Of a stretch of DNA of 64,000 bases, positions 44,032 through 54,290 are shown one piece after another. This DNA comes from Cellulophaga sp. Hel_I_12. Lineage in GTDB: Bacteria > Bacteroidota > Bacteroidia > Flavobacteriales > Flavobacteriaceae. The stretch spans positions 1,178,001-1,242,000 of the forward strand of contig NZ_JUHB01000001.1 in the NCBI RefSeq assembly GCF_000799565.1, written 5' to 3'. The notes beneath the pieces are model-generated. The model worked only from the letters and a program-made list of their open reading frames with translations, did no database searches and was not told where the DNA came from. A program made the position numbers and the translations under genes. Every line of letters begins with the position of its first letter. Position 1 is the first letter of the stretch.

Positions 44032-47000
44032 TTACCGCTTCAACGAAAAATGCCCTTTTTCAGTTTTACCATTATCATACGTAAAGCTAAACCAATAATC
44101 AGATGCAGGTAAGGCTTGGCCGTTATACATCCCATCCCAGCCTTGACTATTTAACGGTATTTGTTTTACTAACTTTCCATAGCGGTCGTAAATACTCACT
44201 ACAGAGTCAGGATATTCATTACCGCCGATAATATTCCAGAAATCGTTAGTGCCGTCTCCGTTGGGTGTGAAGAACTTTTGATAGCCTAAAACGAATATAG
44301 TTTCTGATAGTGTTCTACATTCAAAAGGGTCTCTCACATAAATTGTATAATTACCGGGAAAAACCTCAAATTCATTTGTATTTTGATAGGTAATCCCATC
44401 AATGGAATATTCAAAATCGCCTATTCCTTCTGCATTTATTACTATTTGTATTTTATCAGAAAATCCATTGGTGTCGAAACTTATGGTTTCTGGTGCTCCT
44501 GAGGAAACTACTTCAAAATTCGTGGTGTTTTCACAAGTTATGCCGTTATTCGTTTCGGTCACAGTAAGTTCATAGTTTCCTAAACTTGAAACGCTGAAGT
44601 TTCTTTCGGTACTAAGTTCTATATTTTGATTGTTTTTCCACGAATAACTTTCAAAATCGCCTCCATCAATTTCTAAATTTGGACTATCGGGACAAATGAC
44701 ATAGGTTTCTTCTAAGTCTATTTTTGGCAAACTATTGAGGATCAATTGAAAATAAGTAATGGCATAACAGCTTTCTAAACTGCTATTGCTAATTCTAGCA
44801 TATATCGTTTCTGTTGTTTGTTGGTTGGTGTAGCTTGTTTTGTTGATAGGGTTTTGATTGGCTATCGCATTTGCTTCGCTCGTAAAATAGCGCACATTAA
44901 ATTCATTAGAGTTTTGTAGTCCTAAAACTTCAGTATCTTTTCGCGATAGATCAAAAGAATCTTGTCCTGTTTGATTAACGTTGCAAGCGACAATATTTGT
45001 AACCATGCTCGTAATGGGCGTATTAAAAACTTGTACTTGAAAACTACTAGTGACAACGCAAGCCGTGTTTGAGTTACTTTGTACCCTGTAAAACACCTCT
45101 TGTGTTCTTATGGTATTGTTCCATAGTCCCACAATAGGGTTAGTATTGGTATCGGCCTCAGTTTGACTTGTGTAATAAGACACTGTAAAATCTAAGTTGG
45201 ATTGATTGCCTAGAATTTCAACATCTTTTTCGCTAAAATCAAAACTTGTAATCCCGTCATTATCATTATCGCAAATTTGCCAATTAGTTACTGTTTGAAG
45301 TACAGGCGAGTCATTTATTGATAGTTGAAAAGTAGTCGTTGCGTAGCAGCCTGAACTCGCATTATTTGCCACACGTACATAGATAGTTTCATTGTAGGCA
45401 GTGGTATTGTTATAATCAGTGTTGTTTAAGGCGTTTTGACCTACATCCGCATCGCCTTGGGAATTGTGGTAACTTACCGTGAAGCTTGTTGAACTTTGAC
45501 TGCCTAAAACAGTAGCATCATTTAGAGAAAGGTTAAAGTTTGAAATTCCATCATTGTTATCATCACAAACAGCACTATCAGCAATCGTATTTGCGGTAAC
45601 TCCTAAAATGACTTCTACTATAAAACTTCCTGTTTGGTAACATTCATTGTAGGCTGAGTTTTCAATGCGGTAAAAAATATCTTCTGTTGGGTTTGTATTC
45701 GTAAATAGACCGACAATAGCATTATTTCTAGTATCTGCATCTGCTGGATTTCGGTAATAACTGATGCTAAAAACAGAAGCATCTTGATTGTTTAGTATTT
45801 CAGTACTTTTAGTACTTAAATCAAAATCATAAAAACCATCCGTATCATCATCGCAGACGGTCCAATTTGGTACTGTTGTAGTTGCTTCTGGGGCTTTTTT
45901 TACTGTGATATCAAAACTTGTGGTGGCATAGCATTCTGGATTATTTCTATTGTAAATTCGTGCATATACTATTGTTGTAGTTCCATCACTAGTTCGAGCA
46001 TATTCGTTTGGTAATTCATTTAAGCCATTTTCGGCATCTAAAAGCGCGTTGTGGTACGATACACTAAAAATACCAGCATTTTGCAATCCTAAAATTTCTG
46101 AATTTTTGGAGGATAAATCTAGTTCGTATTTAAGTGCTGATGTACACATATTTATAGTTGCGATCGGGTTAGCTATAGGATTTTCATAAATGGTGAGCTC
46201 TAAAGACTTTGTAGCGATTTCTACGCCAACTGTTGCTGTTACTGTAACCGTGTAATTGCCTGCTGTAGCATAAACATGGTTTGGTGTTAAGGCTGTTGAC
46301 GTATTATTTGCACCTGAAATCGGTTCACCAAAATCCCAAACTACAGAGTCGACCGTGTCATTTAAGGTAAATGCTGTCGTATCACCTAAACAAGTATTTT
46401 CAGCGGTAATGTCATCAATTCTAAAAAAAGATTGAATAAACGGTGGTAAACCTGCCATACCGATACGACCATTCAAATCGACGGAATTGTAAATAAAATT
46501 ACAGCCTACCCCCAACACATTAGGGTTTTCAATACTAAACAAGAATGGTGTGCCTGACACCAGTCCATAAATTTTACCATCTATAGCAAGTTGTAAGGTA
46601 TAACCGATATAAGCACCATTACCAATAATAGTTTCTGATGCAGCAATATCTGCTGCCTCCAAATTGTATTGATACATATTTTGTATTTCTACAAAACTTT
46701 CTGTTTCTGATAGGTATAAAATCTTACCTGATGGTGAAAATTCTACTCCATATAAGTACCAACTATCGGATACCTGAACCATATTACTTACCACTCCTGT
46801 AGTAGTATCAAAATCAAAAACAAAGCCTGCTCCAAAAAAACCAGTATAGGCTATAACCCCTATATTACCTTGTGGATTAATTTTCATAGCACCTGCTCTA
46901 TGGTTAATTCTTGTAATCGAAAATATACTTGGACTTGTTACTGGAGTTAAATTTACACCGGCAGTTGTAATTGAAAAGGCTTTGAATTCATTGGTGTCAA

Positions 47001-47517
47001 CAGTATGCCCCAACACCCAAATATCTTCTCCATTTGCATTTTTAACAGCTGTAACCTTTTCTGTGCTGGAAGGCAATAAATTTATATTTTTTAAGGCCGT
47101 AATAGCACCCAATCCACCATCCAATGTTATATCTACTTCAGAATAATTCATTCCGTTGCTACCAGATTCAAAATCCACAGTAAAAATGTAATAAATATTT
47201 GGGTCTTGTGGTTTAGGAACAATCATTGCAGTTTGTGTACTATCATCACTACCTAATAAGCCTGTACCATTGAGCATTATTTGGTGATTGCGATTCCATA
47301 CTGTACTACCATCCGAATAAAATAGAAGATTGCCATCAGGGTCTGAAATTGTGGAACAACCTTCCATGGTATTTAAAGCACCATCGGTTAATGCCACAGG
47401 GGTACCACTATTAAAATCTAAACCTGCATTTTCACCAAAATACCAGATAGCCGCTTCTTTTTGGCTAAAAACCAAAGTGGACGCCAATAGAAAAATGAAA
47501 ATGGTTAGTTTTTTCAA
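44032..47517 (-). CDS. Large exported protein with PKD domain, repeats and a type IX (type B) sorting domain
   Basis: The 1161-residue protein has a signal peptide (KKLTIFIFLLASTLVFSQ) and an N-terminal ~370 residues of beta-propeller-like strands with repeated GxxxLYFSDG-like segments. A PKD domain (about 385-445) follows. Then come five or six copies of a roughly 90-residue module starting WxxCDxxxDGxxxFDLS and ending in CYxTxxF. The final ~80 residues carry the gliding-motility-associated C-terminal domain (FFTPNGDGTNDFW, IYDRYGKLV, GWDGMYNGQ, PASDYWF), the signal for export by type IX secretion and surface attachment. It is the first gene of the leftward operon that encodes pilus-like parts. 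Confidence 0.9.
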   Translation of the reverse strand: MKKLTIFIFLLASTLVFSQKEAAIWYFGENAGLDFNSGTPVALTDGALNTMEGCSTISDPDGNLLFYSDGSTVWNRNHQIMLNGTGLLGSDDSTQTAMIVPKPQDPNIYYIFTVDFESGSNGMNYSEVDITLDGGLGAITALKNINLLPSSTEKVTAVKNANGEDIWVLGHTVDTNEFKAFSITTAGVNLTPVTSPSIFSITRINHRAGAMKINPQGNIGVIAYTGFFGAGFVFDFDTTTGVVSNMVQVSDSWYLYGVEFSPSGKILYLSETESFVEIQNMYQYNLEAADIAASETIIGNGAYIGYTLQLAIDGKIYGLVSGTPFLFSIENPNVLGVGCNFIYNSVDLNGRIGMAGLPPFIQSFFRIDDITAENTCLGDTTAFTLNDTVDSVVWDFGEPISGANNTSTALTPNHVYATAGNYTVTVTATVGVEIATKSLELTIYENPIANPIATINMCTSALKYELDLSSKNSEILGLQNAGIFSVSYHNALLDAENGLNELPNEYARTSDGTTTIVYARIYNRNNPECYATTSFDITVKKAPEATTTVPNWTVCDDDTDGFYDFDLSTKSTEILNNQDASVFSISYYRNPADADTRNNAIVGLFTNTNPTEDIFYRIENSAYNECYQTGSFIVEVILGVTANTIADSAVCDDNNDGISNFNLSLNDATVLGSQSSTSFTVSYHNSQGDADVGQNALNNTDYNNTTAYNETIYVRVANNASSGCYATTTFQLSINDSPVLQTVTNWQICDNDNDGITSFDFSEKDVEILGNQSNLDFTVSYYTSQTEADTNTNPIVGLWNNTIRTQEVFYRVQSNSNTACVVTSSFQVQVFNTPITSMVTNIVACNVNQTGQDSFDLSRKDTEVLGLQNSNEFNVRYFTSEANAIANQNPINKTSYTNQQTTETIYARISNSSLESCYAITYFQLILNSLPKIDLEETYVICPDSPNLEIDGGDFESYSWKNNQNIELSTERNFSVSSLGNYELTVTETNNGITCENTTNFEVVSSGAPETISFDTNGFSDKIQIVINAEGIGDFEYSIDGITYQNTNEFEVFPGNYTIYVRDPFECRTLSETIFVLGYQKFFTPNGDGTNDFWNIIGGNEYPDSVVSIYDRYGKLVKQIPLNSQGWDGMYNGQALPASDYWFSFTYDNGKTEKGHFSLKR

Positions 47518-47753
47518 AGGTTGACTTTATACGTAGGAAAAATACTAAAATTTAACAGAAAAAAGTGCCTTATTTTATGATTTTCGATAAAACAACTCAA
47601 ATTCTATAAATACTATTTTTGAAGCATAATTACCGATTTAAAAGCATTTTAGGCTATACATACAAATCTTGAAAACTAAGAAACCTAGTTTTACAGTAAT
47701 ATAGCTGTCTTCCTCTTCGTTTTCCTCGTTTTATACAATGTAACGAGCTGCAT

Positions 47754-47778
47754 TTTTTACAGTTCATAACTGTAAAAA
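47754..47778. terminator. Terminator-like hairpin with perfect 11-base arms
   Basis: TTTTTACAGTT and AACTGTAAAAA surround the loop CAT. A-rich and T-rich ends on both sides allow function in either direction. It is the second possible stop signal for the leftward RHS operon. Confidence 0.6.
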
Positions 47779-47961
47779 TAATCAAGAACCCGTTTGACCC
47801 ATGAAAGAATTTAGAATTATTATTTGACAATATCTAATCACCTTTAATGAGGTCAATTAACAGAAGTAAGCCTTAATTAAGAGACCTACTTCTAATTTAA
47901 ATTATTGATAATCAATATATAGTTTTGAGCCATTTTCAAAAGCACCCATTTGGGACACTAC

Positions 47962-47991
47962 AAAAAACCACCTCATTAAAGGTGGTTTTTT
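47962..47991 (-). terminator. Rho-independent terminator of the RHS operon
   Basis: Arms AAAAAACCACC and GGTGGTTTTTT enclose an 8-base loop, with a T-run on the minus strand. It lies 31 bases after the last gene of the RHS operon. Confidence 0.8.
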
Positions 47992-48021
47992 GATTAAATT
48001 TAATGCTTGGAAGATATTATC

Positions 48022-48837
48022 TTACAAACTATCTCTTACATATATTTTCTTTTCAAAATATGTTTTACTAATTTTATTTATTACTGAATTACTATTAGCT
48101 AATTTTTCAGGATAATATTCAATAGCAATACCTCTTAAAATTTTATCTCCACTTGTTTTAAACCATTTTCCAAATGGGACGACAAATTTTTGATTTAATC
48201 TTTTGTTGAAAAATTTCCGATTAAATGTATCTGATTTTATACTTAAAAAAGTGTCTACCTCTATTAAACCTTCATTAATAAATCCTTTTTCATATTTATT
48301 TTCGTAACCCTTAGATAATAAAACATAAAATTCAGAATTTGAAGAAAATAACCTTGACCTTAAATATGCAGCCGACCTTAAAGGCTCATTTAAATTGATA
48401 GTATCTTTATTGAATAAAAAATCAACAAATTTACTTTGTTCAAATATGGTATCTTTTCCTTTAACTTTCCAATACTGGTTTAAATATTCTGCTCCTCTAA
48501 TATTTAAAAAATCTCGTGTAAAGATAAGCTCTCCTTTATTATCATAGAAATGCCATACCCCAACGCGGTTATCTTCTATATCAATAAATCCCTCTGATTC
48601 AACAATGCCATTTGGATACATTATTTTTTTATTTATAAATTTATCGTCATAATATTTCTTAAAAGAAATAACATTTCTTTTTTGTGAAGTATAATAGATT
48701 GAGGAATCCAACCGCTCCTTATTTTTATAATGTATTGCTTTTAGATTTCCATCATTATAAAATTCTTTTACTTCATTTTTTTTCTCAACACATGAAAATA
48801 AAAATATGCACATAGATATAATAAAACTGTTTTTCAT
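48022..48837 (-). CDS. Lipoprotein with MORN-variant (YwqK-like) repeats, last gene of the RHS operon
   Basis: The 271-residue protein has a lipoprotein signal (FIISMCIFLFSC). Repeats of the toxin-antitoxin YwqK / MORN-variant kind follow, namely EFYNDGNLKAIHYKN, KIMYPNGIVESEGFI and WHFYDNKGELIF. The C-terminal half is not recognised. YwqK-like repeat proteins often accompany polymorphic toxins as immunity proteins. Here the gene follows the large RHS gene by only 5 bases, which is where an immunity gene would stand. A lipid anchor fits a target on the cell envelope, but toxicity of the RHS end is not shown. Confidence 0.6.
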   Translation of the reverse strand: MKNSFIISMCIFLFSCVEKKNEVKEFYNDGNLKAIHYKNKERLDSSIYYTSQKRNVISFKKYYDDKFINKKIMYPNGIVESEGFIDIEDNRVGVWHFYDNKGELIFTRDFLNIRGAEYLNQYWKVKGKDTIFEQSKFVDFLFNKDTINLNEPLRSAAYLRSRLFSSNSEFYVLLSKGYENKYEKGFINEGLIEVDTFLSIKSDTFNRKFFNKRLNQKFVVPFGKWFKTSGDKILRGIAIEYYPEKLANSNSVINKISKTYFEKKIYVRDSL

Positions 48838-48842
48838 AACTC

Positions 48843-51800
48843 TTATTCTTTTGGTCTTACAACTCTAATACTATCTATTTCAGCATTACCACTTAAACCT
48901 AACTGCCCATTTTGTGCAGATTCTATTACCTTACTTGCTCCAAGTGAATCATTCCTTTGATAATTGGTTGATACCTTGCGTCTTGCCATACCGACTCTAA
49001 ACATTTTTAATTTTTCATAATAAATGATAACATTATATTTGGTATCATCAACATCAGGTTCTGGACTCGGAACTTCCATTGTTGCTTCGTTAGATTTAAA
49101 TAATGAAGCTATTTCATTTAGAATAGTATTAAGTGGATTAATATCCCCAGAACCTGCAATTATACTGTGAGACCCTCTGTCCGTACCGGTAACAATACCA
49201 CCACCAGCAGTTGTACTAGTTCCTGATAAACCATCTCCCAAGATAATTAGACCATCCTGTGTCGTGGTAGATTGTTCTTTAGATTTCTTTTTACCTGTTA
49301 CGGTAACTTCATCCAAAGGAATAGAATTTAGTCTCATTGGAGTACCATCTTCTCCCCAAATTATTCTTGACTCTTCATCATAATACGTTGGTCCAATATA
49401 AGTATATCCTTTTGGCAAAATTGTATTTTCATCAACATCAGGGTCAAACCAAACTGAGCCATCAGGACGTCTATAATAATCCGTAAAATTTTGAGAATCA
49501 TTAGGGTCTGCAAATAAACCATTGATATCTACATAATATACTGGATTGTTAAGAGCATAGTTGTATGGAGAGCTAATTCTCATTGACTCCGATAAATTAT
49601 CTATATTGAACCAACGCCCTAAACTTGCATCATAATTTCTCCATCCGTAATCAATCCAATTAATACCTAAATCTTTTTCAAGCTCTTTACCATTGTAATT
49701 ATAGTAGTTATTTTCCACACCATTCACAACATTATTATACCCTTTATGTTCAAGTCCAAAGGGATAAAAATTACTCTCTTCTATGATCTCGGATTGTGTT
49801 TCTATAACCCTATTACTATTAGCATCCGAGTATGATAGTCTAACGTTCCCCAAATGGTCTTTATATTGATATACATATTCGTAGTTTCCGTTCTCCACAT
49901 GTACATACCCTTCTGGCGTACTAAAGAACTGCAAACTACCGTTCTCATAGATATAGTTGCCTGCATATTCCGTATTACCTGTACTCACTGTTTTCTTTTG
50001 TTTTACTCCCGTTGCATCGTAAATATACGAAATTGTTCCACCATCTATACTCACTTGTGTAGGTAAATTTAAGTGGTTGTAGTTGATTGTAGTGATTTCT
50101 TTGTTGGTGTCACTCGTCATGTTCCCATTAGCATCATACACATAATCTGGTACAGAATCAGATCCTCCATTAATGATATCATCCTTAAATCCAAAACGGT
50201 CTAGGGTTGATCTGTCATCTACAATTCTCAATTTGTTACCACCATTATAATAGGTGTACACCAAATCATCCATTAGCCCAAAGTCTGTAGTTGCTACTGC
50301 TAAAGGATTATCAGATCTATGTCCGTTTCGTTTTAATTTACCAATATTTCCATTTTTATCATATTCAATTCCAAACACTCTATAACGTTGGTCTGTCGTA
50401 TTGTCTGTAGCTGCTGTTATTCTATTAAGAGCATCGTATCCATATTTGTACCATTTTAAACTATTGTCTGTATTCGCTGTGCGCCACTCTGTTTCAGAGA
50501 TATTACCGTTAAATAATGGTGTTGCTCCATGGTTCATGGTATTGTAATTGATTTTAAAAGCAAACAAGTCAGTACCCATACTCGCAGGATTATTAATCTG
50601 CTTTAACCAGCCTCGTATATTATAGGCATAATCAACTGTTTGTAAAGTGCCCCCAACTTGCTTTTGTTTTAACTGCCCAAGATCATCATAAGTATTTTCT
50701 GCAATAACTTCTATAGCTCCGCTATTGATTGTTTGTTCTTGCTTAAGCAGTCTGCCCATATGGTCATAGGTAAAACTATCTTCAGTGATGATTGGGGCAT
50801 TAGTTCCTTTCGTGTGGGTAACTTTACTTTGTTCTACTTTACCAACAAAGTCTAATTTAGTTTCTACAATGTCATTAGTATTTAGATAATTGTTTTTACT
50901 CGCGCCGTAGATACTCCTACCCTTTTGATCATATCCTGTGATGCTAGTAATCCAGTCAGTAGTTGTCAGTACTCGTACTTTGCCTACAGTAGCTAGTCCT
51001 TTGGTATTAGTTGCTTTCGCTTGACCCTGTACCACTGCGGGTATGCTTAAACCATCAGTGTCTACATAAGTATCATAATAGTTTATCGTATGGATCTCGC
51101 TAATACCACTTGTCGGGTATCCTCCATTGTTGTAATATATTGGAGTACCTCCTATAATTGTCGTTGAAGTTGCTTGTACTACCCAATTAGGAGTTGTTAT
51201 CGCATTGGCTGCAGTTTGAAGCGTGGTTCTTGTGGTACTGGCTGGTATGCTAACCAAGCCTGTGTAAGCTACTCTTCCAAAGGCATCGTATTTTGTAAAT
51301 AGCCATTTACCTTGTGCTTTTAAATTAGGGTCTCTGGTCAGTATAGGTTGGTCTAGTTTGTTATAGAGTATTTCTTCCCAATTCGTTGCTGTACCTTTAC
51401 CGGGTATTTTCTTTTCCACTAATCGGTTGCGATGATCGTACTTGTATTGGTAGCATAACTCGTTGAGTTCTGTTGCTGATATACCGTCTGCCGTATTTAC
51501 CTTTGGAGGGATGACATAAGTTAGATTTCCAAAGTCGTCATACACATAATACGTATCGTGAGCAGCTTGTGGCGCGCCTGGGAGATCGGCATACGTGCGC
51601 TTTAATACTACTCGACCTTGTTTGTCAGTAAACTCTTCGGTGGTATTGTTCTTTGTAGTACCGCTGTGGTTTTCATCTTTCGTGATATTCTTATACAACT
51701 CTGTTGCTTCGTAATAGCCAGTAGAGCCTCCTGTTAAGGTTGGTGAATAGGTATTGTTTGAGAATGTAGTTGTTACCCCATAAAGGCGTACATTATCATT

Positions 51801-54278
51801 ATTTGAATTGGTTGGATTATTTGGATCAAATGTATTTGTTTGATACTCAAATTCTATTTCGTGACCACCTCCTTTGCGCCAATCGTATCCTGGTGCTGCT
51901 TGTTTGGTGACTCTATTTAAGGGCGAAGGTTCAAACTCCTTCTCTGAAAAAGGATTTAGATAACTTGCATTTAAATCTGTACCATAATTGGCTTGGTAAT
52001 AGGTATTGGTAGCTGTGACTACATCTGTTCGGTAACTGCCTACTGCACCTGTAGTGGTTTGGTAGGGTAAATAGTCTTTTACCTGTCGGCCATAGGCATC
52101 ATAGCCAATATGGGTGATGATATCTTTTTTGGTCGGCGATACTTTTATATTTACACTCTGCATCGGACGTCCTAAACCATCAAAATAAGCGATGCTTTCT
52201 ATGATATCCCTATTCTGAGCAATTTCAGTATCGGTACTCATTGCTCTTTGGTAGCTGCGAGTATAAACGTAATTTTCATTACTAAATGTAGGAGGGGTAT
52301 AATCGCAACCATTGTAAGTCCCTGCTTCATCTGGGCAATTATCTGTATTATTCAAAACATAGCCTATAGGTTGTACGCTGTAGTAAACACCATTGGCTGG
52401 ATCGCCAAAACCATCTCCGTCTACATCTTGATAGAAGTATTGAGGTTGTATGTTAGTAATGTTTGTTGTACTGTCATCATAGTCATTTCCATTGCTCACA
52501 TAACTAGCGGGCTGAGTACATGAAGTGGTCGTGGAGTTTGAATTTCCAAAACCATCTCCATCGGTATCGGCATACCAAATAGTATTAGGATTGATGTTTG
52601 CATTTCCATCATTACAGTCCAGACTATTATTCACATAATTTGATGGAGGTGTACAACTAGTTTGCGTGATGGAAGCATTGCCGAAACCGTCTCCGTCTGA
52701 ATCGGCATACCAAATAGTATTCGGATTAATGTTTGAATTCCCATCATTACAGTCTAGATTATTATTCACATAATTTGATGTTTGTGTACAACTAGTTTGC
52801 GTAATGGAAGCATTGCCAAAGCCGTCTCCGTCTGAATCGGCATACCAAATAGTATTAGGGTTGATGTTCGAATTCCCATCATTACAGTCTAGATTATTAT
52901 TCACATAATTTGATGGTTGTGTACAACTAGTTTGCGTAATGGAAGCATTACCGAAGCCGTCTCCGTCTGAATCGGCATACCAAATAGTATTCGGATTAAT
53001 GTTTGAATTCCCATCATTACAGTCTAGATTATTACCAACATAATTGGGTGGAAGTGTGCAACTAGTTTGCGTAACTGAAGCATTGCCGAAGCCGTCTCCA
53101 TCGGTATCGGCATACCAAATAGTATTAGGATTGATGTTTGCATCCCCATCATTACAATCTAGATTATTATTCACATAATTTGATGGTTGTGTACAACTAG
53201 TTTGAGTAATGGAAGCATTACCGAAGCCGTCTCCATCATTATCGGCAAACCAAATAGTATTAGGATGGATGTTTGCATCTGCATCATTACAGTCTAGATT
53301 ATTATTCACATAATTTGATGGTTGTGTACAACTAATTTGTGAAATGGATGCATTCCCGTATCCGTCTCCATCTGAATCGGCATAGTACGTTGTTGAATTA
53401 TTTATAATAGCCTGAATAGCGTGTCTGGTAGGTGCGGCACAATAGGCAATGTTGTTGTAACTTTCTGCGTAATATGTTGTTGTAGTACTTATATTTGGCG
53501 TATTAAAAGTCAATCCCGTAGCTAATGGAGCACCTCCTGTAGGGGTGCTATACCAACGAATTGTATTTGCATTATTACCTGGTGAAGCTGTTAAACTTAC
53601 ACTCCCTGAACCACACCGGTCATTATCATTACCAATAGCTGATGATACTAGTCCGTTAACCGTAATTTTAACGGCATCTGTATATTTAGTAATGCTGCCG
53701 GAAACAACTCTTCTCTGGTAATATCGTGTTGATGTTAATCCTGAAGGCGGATTATAAGAAGTACCAGTAGCTCCATTGATATTTGTAAAACCTGAAGTAC
53801 CATTCGATGACCATTGCCACTGATAAGCATAACCACCTGAACCTCCCGAAGCTAAAGTTACATTACCTAAATTGTTAGGATCTCCAGAATAACAAATCGT
53901 ATCTTCTCCTGTTATACTTCCAGGGTCTAACCCTGCTTGTACCGTTACATTTTTTAAAACCAAATAATAGGAACCTAAATAATCTTGTACTTCCGAAGAG
54001 ACAAAACCTGAACCTGCCGTTGTAAAATTAACTATACAATCAACAGGTGTTGAAGATGTTATAACTCCTGCATCAGAGAAAAAATTTGCACTAGAAATAT
54101 TGTAGGTATCGCCTGTTATATTATACTGATGGGACTCTCCGACATTTACGGAAGAACTTCCCGTGAGACTAAAGTTTGACCCTCCTCCTCCGGGACCACC
54201 AAATTGGGCAAAACTCTGTGATATGTAAAATAAAATAAAGAAAAAAGTAAGGGTTTTGCTTAAATGTTTAAAATCCAT
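48843..54278 (-). CDS. Giant exported RHS/YD-repeat protein with calcium-binding-type tandem repeats
   Basis: The 1811-residue protein has a signal peptide (TFFFILFYISQSFAQ). Ig-like/PKD-like domains follow (about 30-290). Next are seven to eight 45-residue repeats with DSDGDGFGN loops (about 295-650), which suggest calcium binding. A DUF6443-type domain (about 665-760, SIAYFDGLGRPMQSV) leads into a long array of YD repeats. The RHS core (about 1460-1590, HLGNVRLSYSD, YPFGLEHKGY, GWRNYDASLGRW, NNPVYYVDINGLF) is followed by a variable tail of about 220 residues with no recognised toxin domain. RHS proteins form a hollow shell that encloses their C-terminal part. Secretion by the neighbouring machinery is an inference. 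No type IX sorting domain is present. Confidence 0.9.
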   Translation of the reverse strand: MDFKHLSKTLTFFFILFYISQSFAQFGGPGGGGSNFSLTGSSSVNVGESHQYNITGDTYNISSANFFSDAGVITSSTPVDCIVNFTTAGSGFVSSEVQDYLGSYYLVLKNVTVQAGLDPGSITGEDTICYSGDPNNLGNVTLASGGSGGYAYQWQWSSNGTSGFTNINGATGTSYNPPSGLTSTRYYQRRVVSGSITKYTDAVKITVNGLVSSAIGNDNDRCGSGSVSLTASPGNNANTIRWYSTPTGGAPLATGLTFNTPNISTTTTYYAESYNNIAYCAAPTRHAIQAIINNSTTYYADSDGDGYGNASISQISCTQPSNYVNNNLDCNDADANIHPNTIWFADNDGDGFGNASITQTSCTQPSNYVNNNLDCNDGDANINPNTIWYADTDGDGFGNASVTQTSCTLPPNYVGNNLDCNDGNSNINPNTIWYADSDGDGFGNASITQTSCTQPSNYVNNNLDCNDGNSNINPNTIWYADSDGDGFGNASITQTSCTQTSNYVNNNLDCNDGNSNINPNTIWYADSDGDGFGNASITQTSCTPPSNYVNNSLDCNDGNANINPNTIWYADTDGDGFGNSNSTTTSCTQPASYVSNGNDYDDSTTNITNIQPQYFYQDVDGDGFGDPANGVYYSVQPIGYVLNNTDNCPDEAGTYNGCDYTPPTFSNENYVYTRSYQRAMSTDTEIAQNRDIIESIAYFDGLGRPMQSVNIKVSPTKKDIITHIGYDAYGRQVKDYLPYQTTTGAVGSYRTDVVTATNTYYQANYGTDLNASYLNPFSEKEFEPSPLNRVTKQAAPGYDWRKGGGHEIEFEYQTNTFDPNNPTNSNNDNVRLYGVTTTFSNNTYSPTLTGGSTGYYEATELYKNITKDENHSGTTKNNTTEEFTDKQGRVVLKRTYADLPGAPQAAHDTYYVYDDFGNLTYVIPPKVNTADGISATELNELCYQYKYDHRNRLVEKKIPGKGTATNWEEILYNKLDQPILTRDPNLKAQGKWLFTKYDAFGRVAYTGLVSIPASTTRTTLQTAANAITTPNWVVQATSTTIIGGTPIYYNNGGYPTSGISEIHTINYYDTYVDTDGLSIPAVVQGQAKATNTKGLATVGKVRVLTTTDWITSITGYDQKGRSIYGASKNNYLNTNDIVETKLDFVGKVEQSKVTHTKGTNAPIITEDSFTYDHMGRLLKQEQTINSGAIEVIAENTYDDLGQLKQKQVGGTLQTVDYAYNIRGWLKQINNPASMGTDLFAFKINYNTMNHGATPLFNGNISETEWRTANTDNSLKWYKYGYDALNRITAATDNTTDQRYRVFGIEYDKNGNIGKLKRNGHRSDNPLAVATTDFGLMDDLVYTYYNGGNKLRIVDDRSTLDRFGFKDDIINGGSDSVPDYVYDANGNMTSDTNKEITTINYNHLNLPTQVSIDGGTISYIYDATGVKQKKTVSTGNTEYAGNYIYENGSLQFFSTPEGYVHVENGNYEYVYQYKDHLGNVRLSYSDANSNRVIETQSEIIEESNFYPFGLEHKGYNNVVNGVENNYYNYNGKELEKDLGINWIDYGWRNYDASLGRWFNIDNLSESMRISSPYNYALNNPVYYVDINGLFADPNDSQNFTDYYRRPDGSVWFDPDVDENTILPKGYTYIGPTYYDEESRIIWGEDGTPMRLNSIPLDEVTVTGKKKSKEQSTTTQDGLIILGDGLSGTSTTAGGGIVTGTDRGSHSIIAGSGDINPLNTILNEIASLFKSNEATMEVPSPEPDVDDTKYNVIIYYEKLKMFRVGMARRKVSTNYQRNDSLGASKVIESAQNGQLGLSGNAEIDSIRVVRPKE
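52450..53395 (-). repeat. Tandem 135-base repeat array inside the RHS gene
   Basis: Near-identical units 135 bases long are stacked seven to eight times, seen for example as the recurring phrase CATACCAAATAGTATT at 52571 and 52706. Each encodes 45 residues with DSDGDGFGN and a C-x12-C pair (SCTQPS to DCNDG). The middle units differ by only a few bases and the outer ones diverge more, as expected from recent unequal duplication in the middle of the array. Confidence 0.85.
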
Positions 54279-54290
54279 TCTTGAGTTGGT

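Larger units (their letters stand above)
47518..48021. other. Intergenic region with a chain of hairpins
   Basis: This 504-base gap holds two terminators and a distant inverted repeat (15 bases at 47839-47853 and 47970-47984), and it must hold the promoter of the leftward pilus-like operon. No reading frame is credible. Confidence 0.5.
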
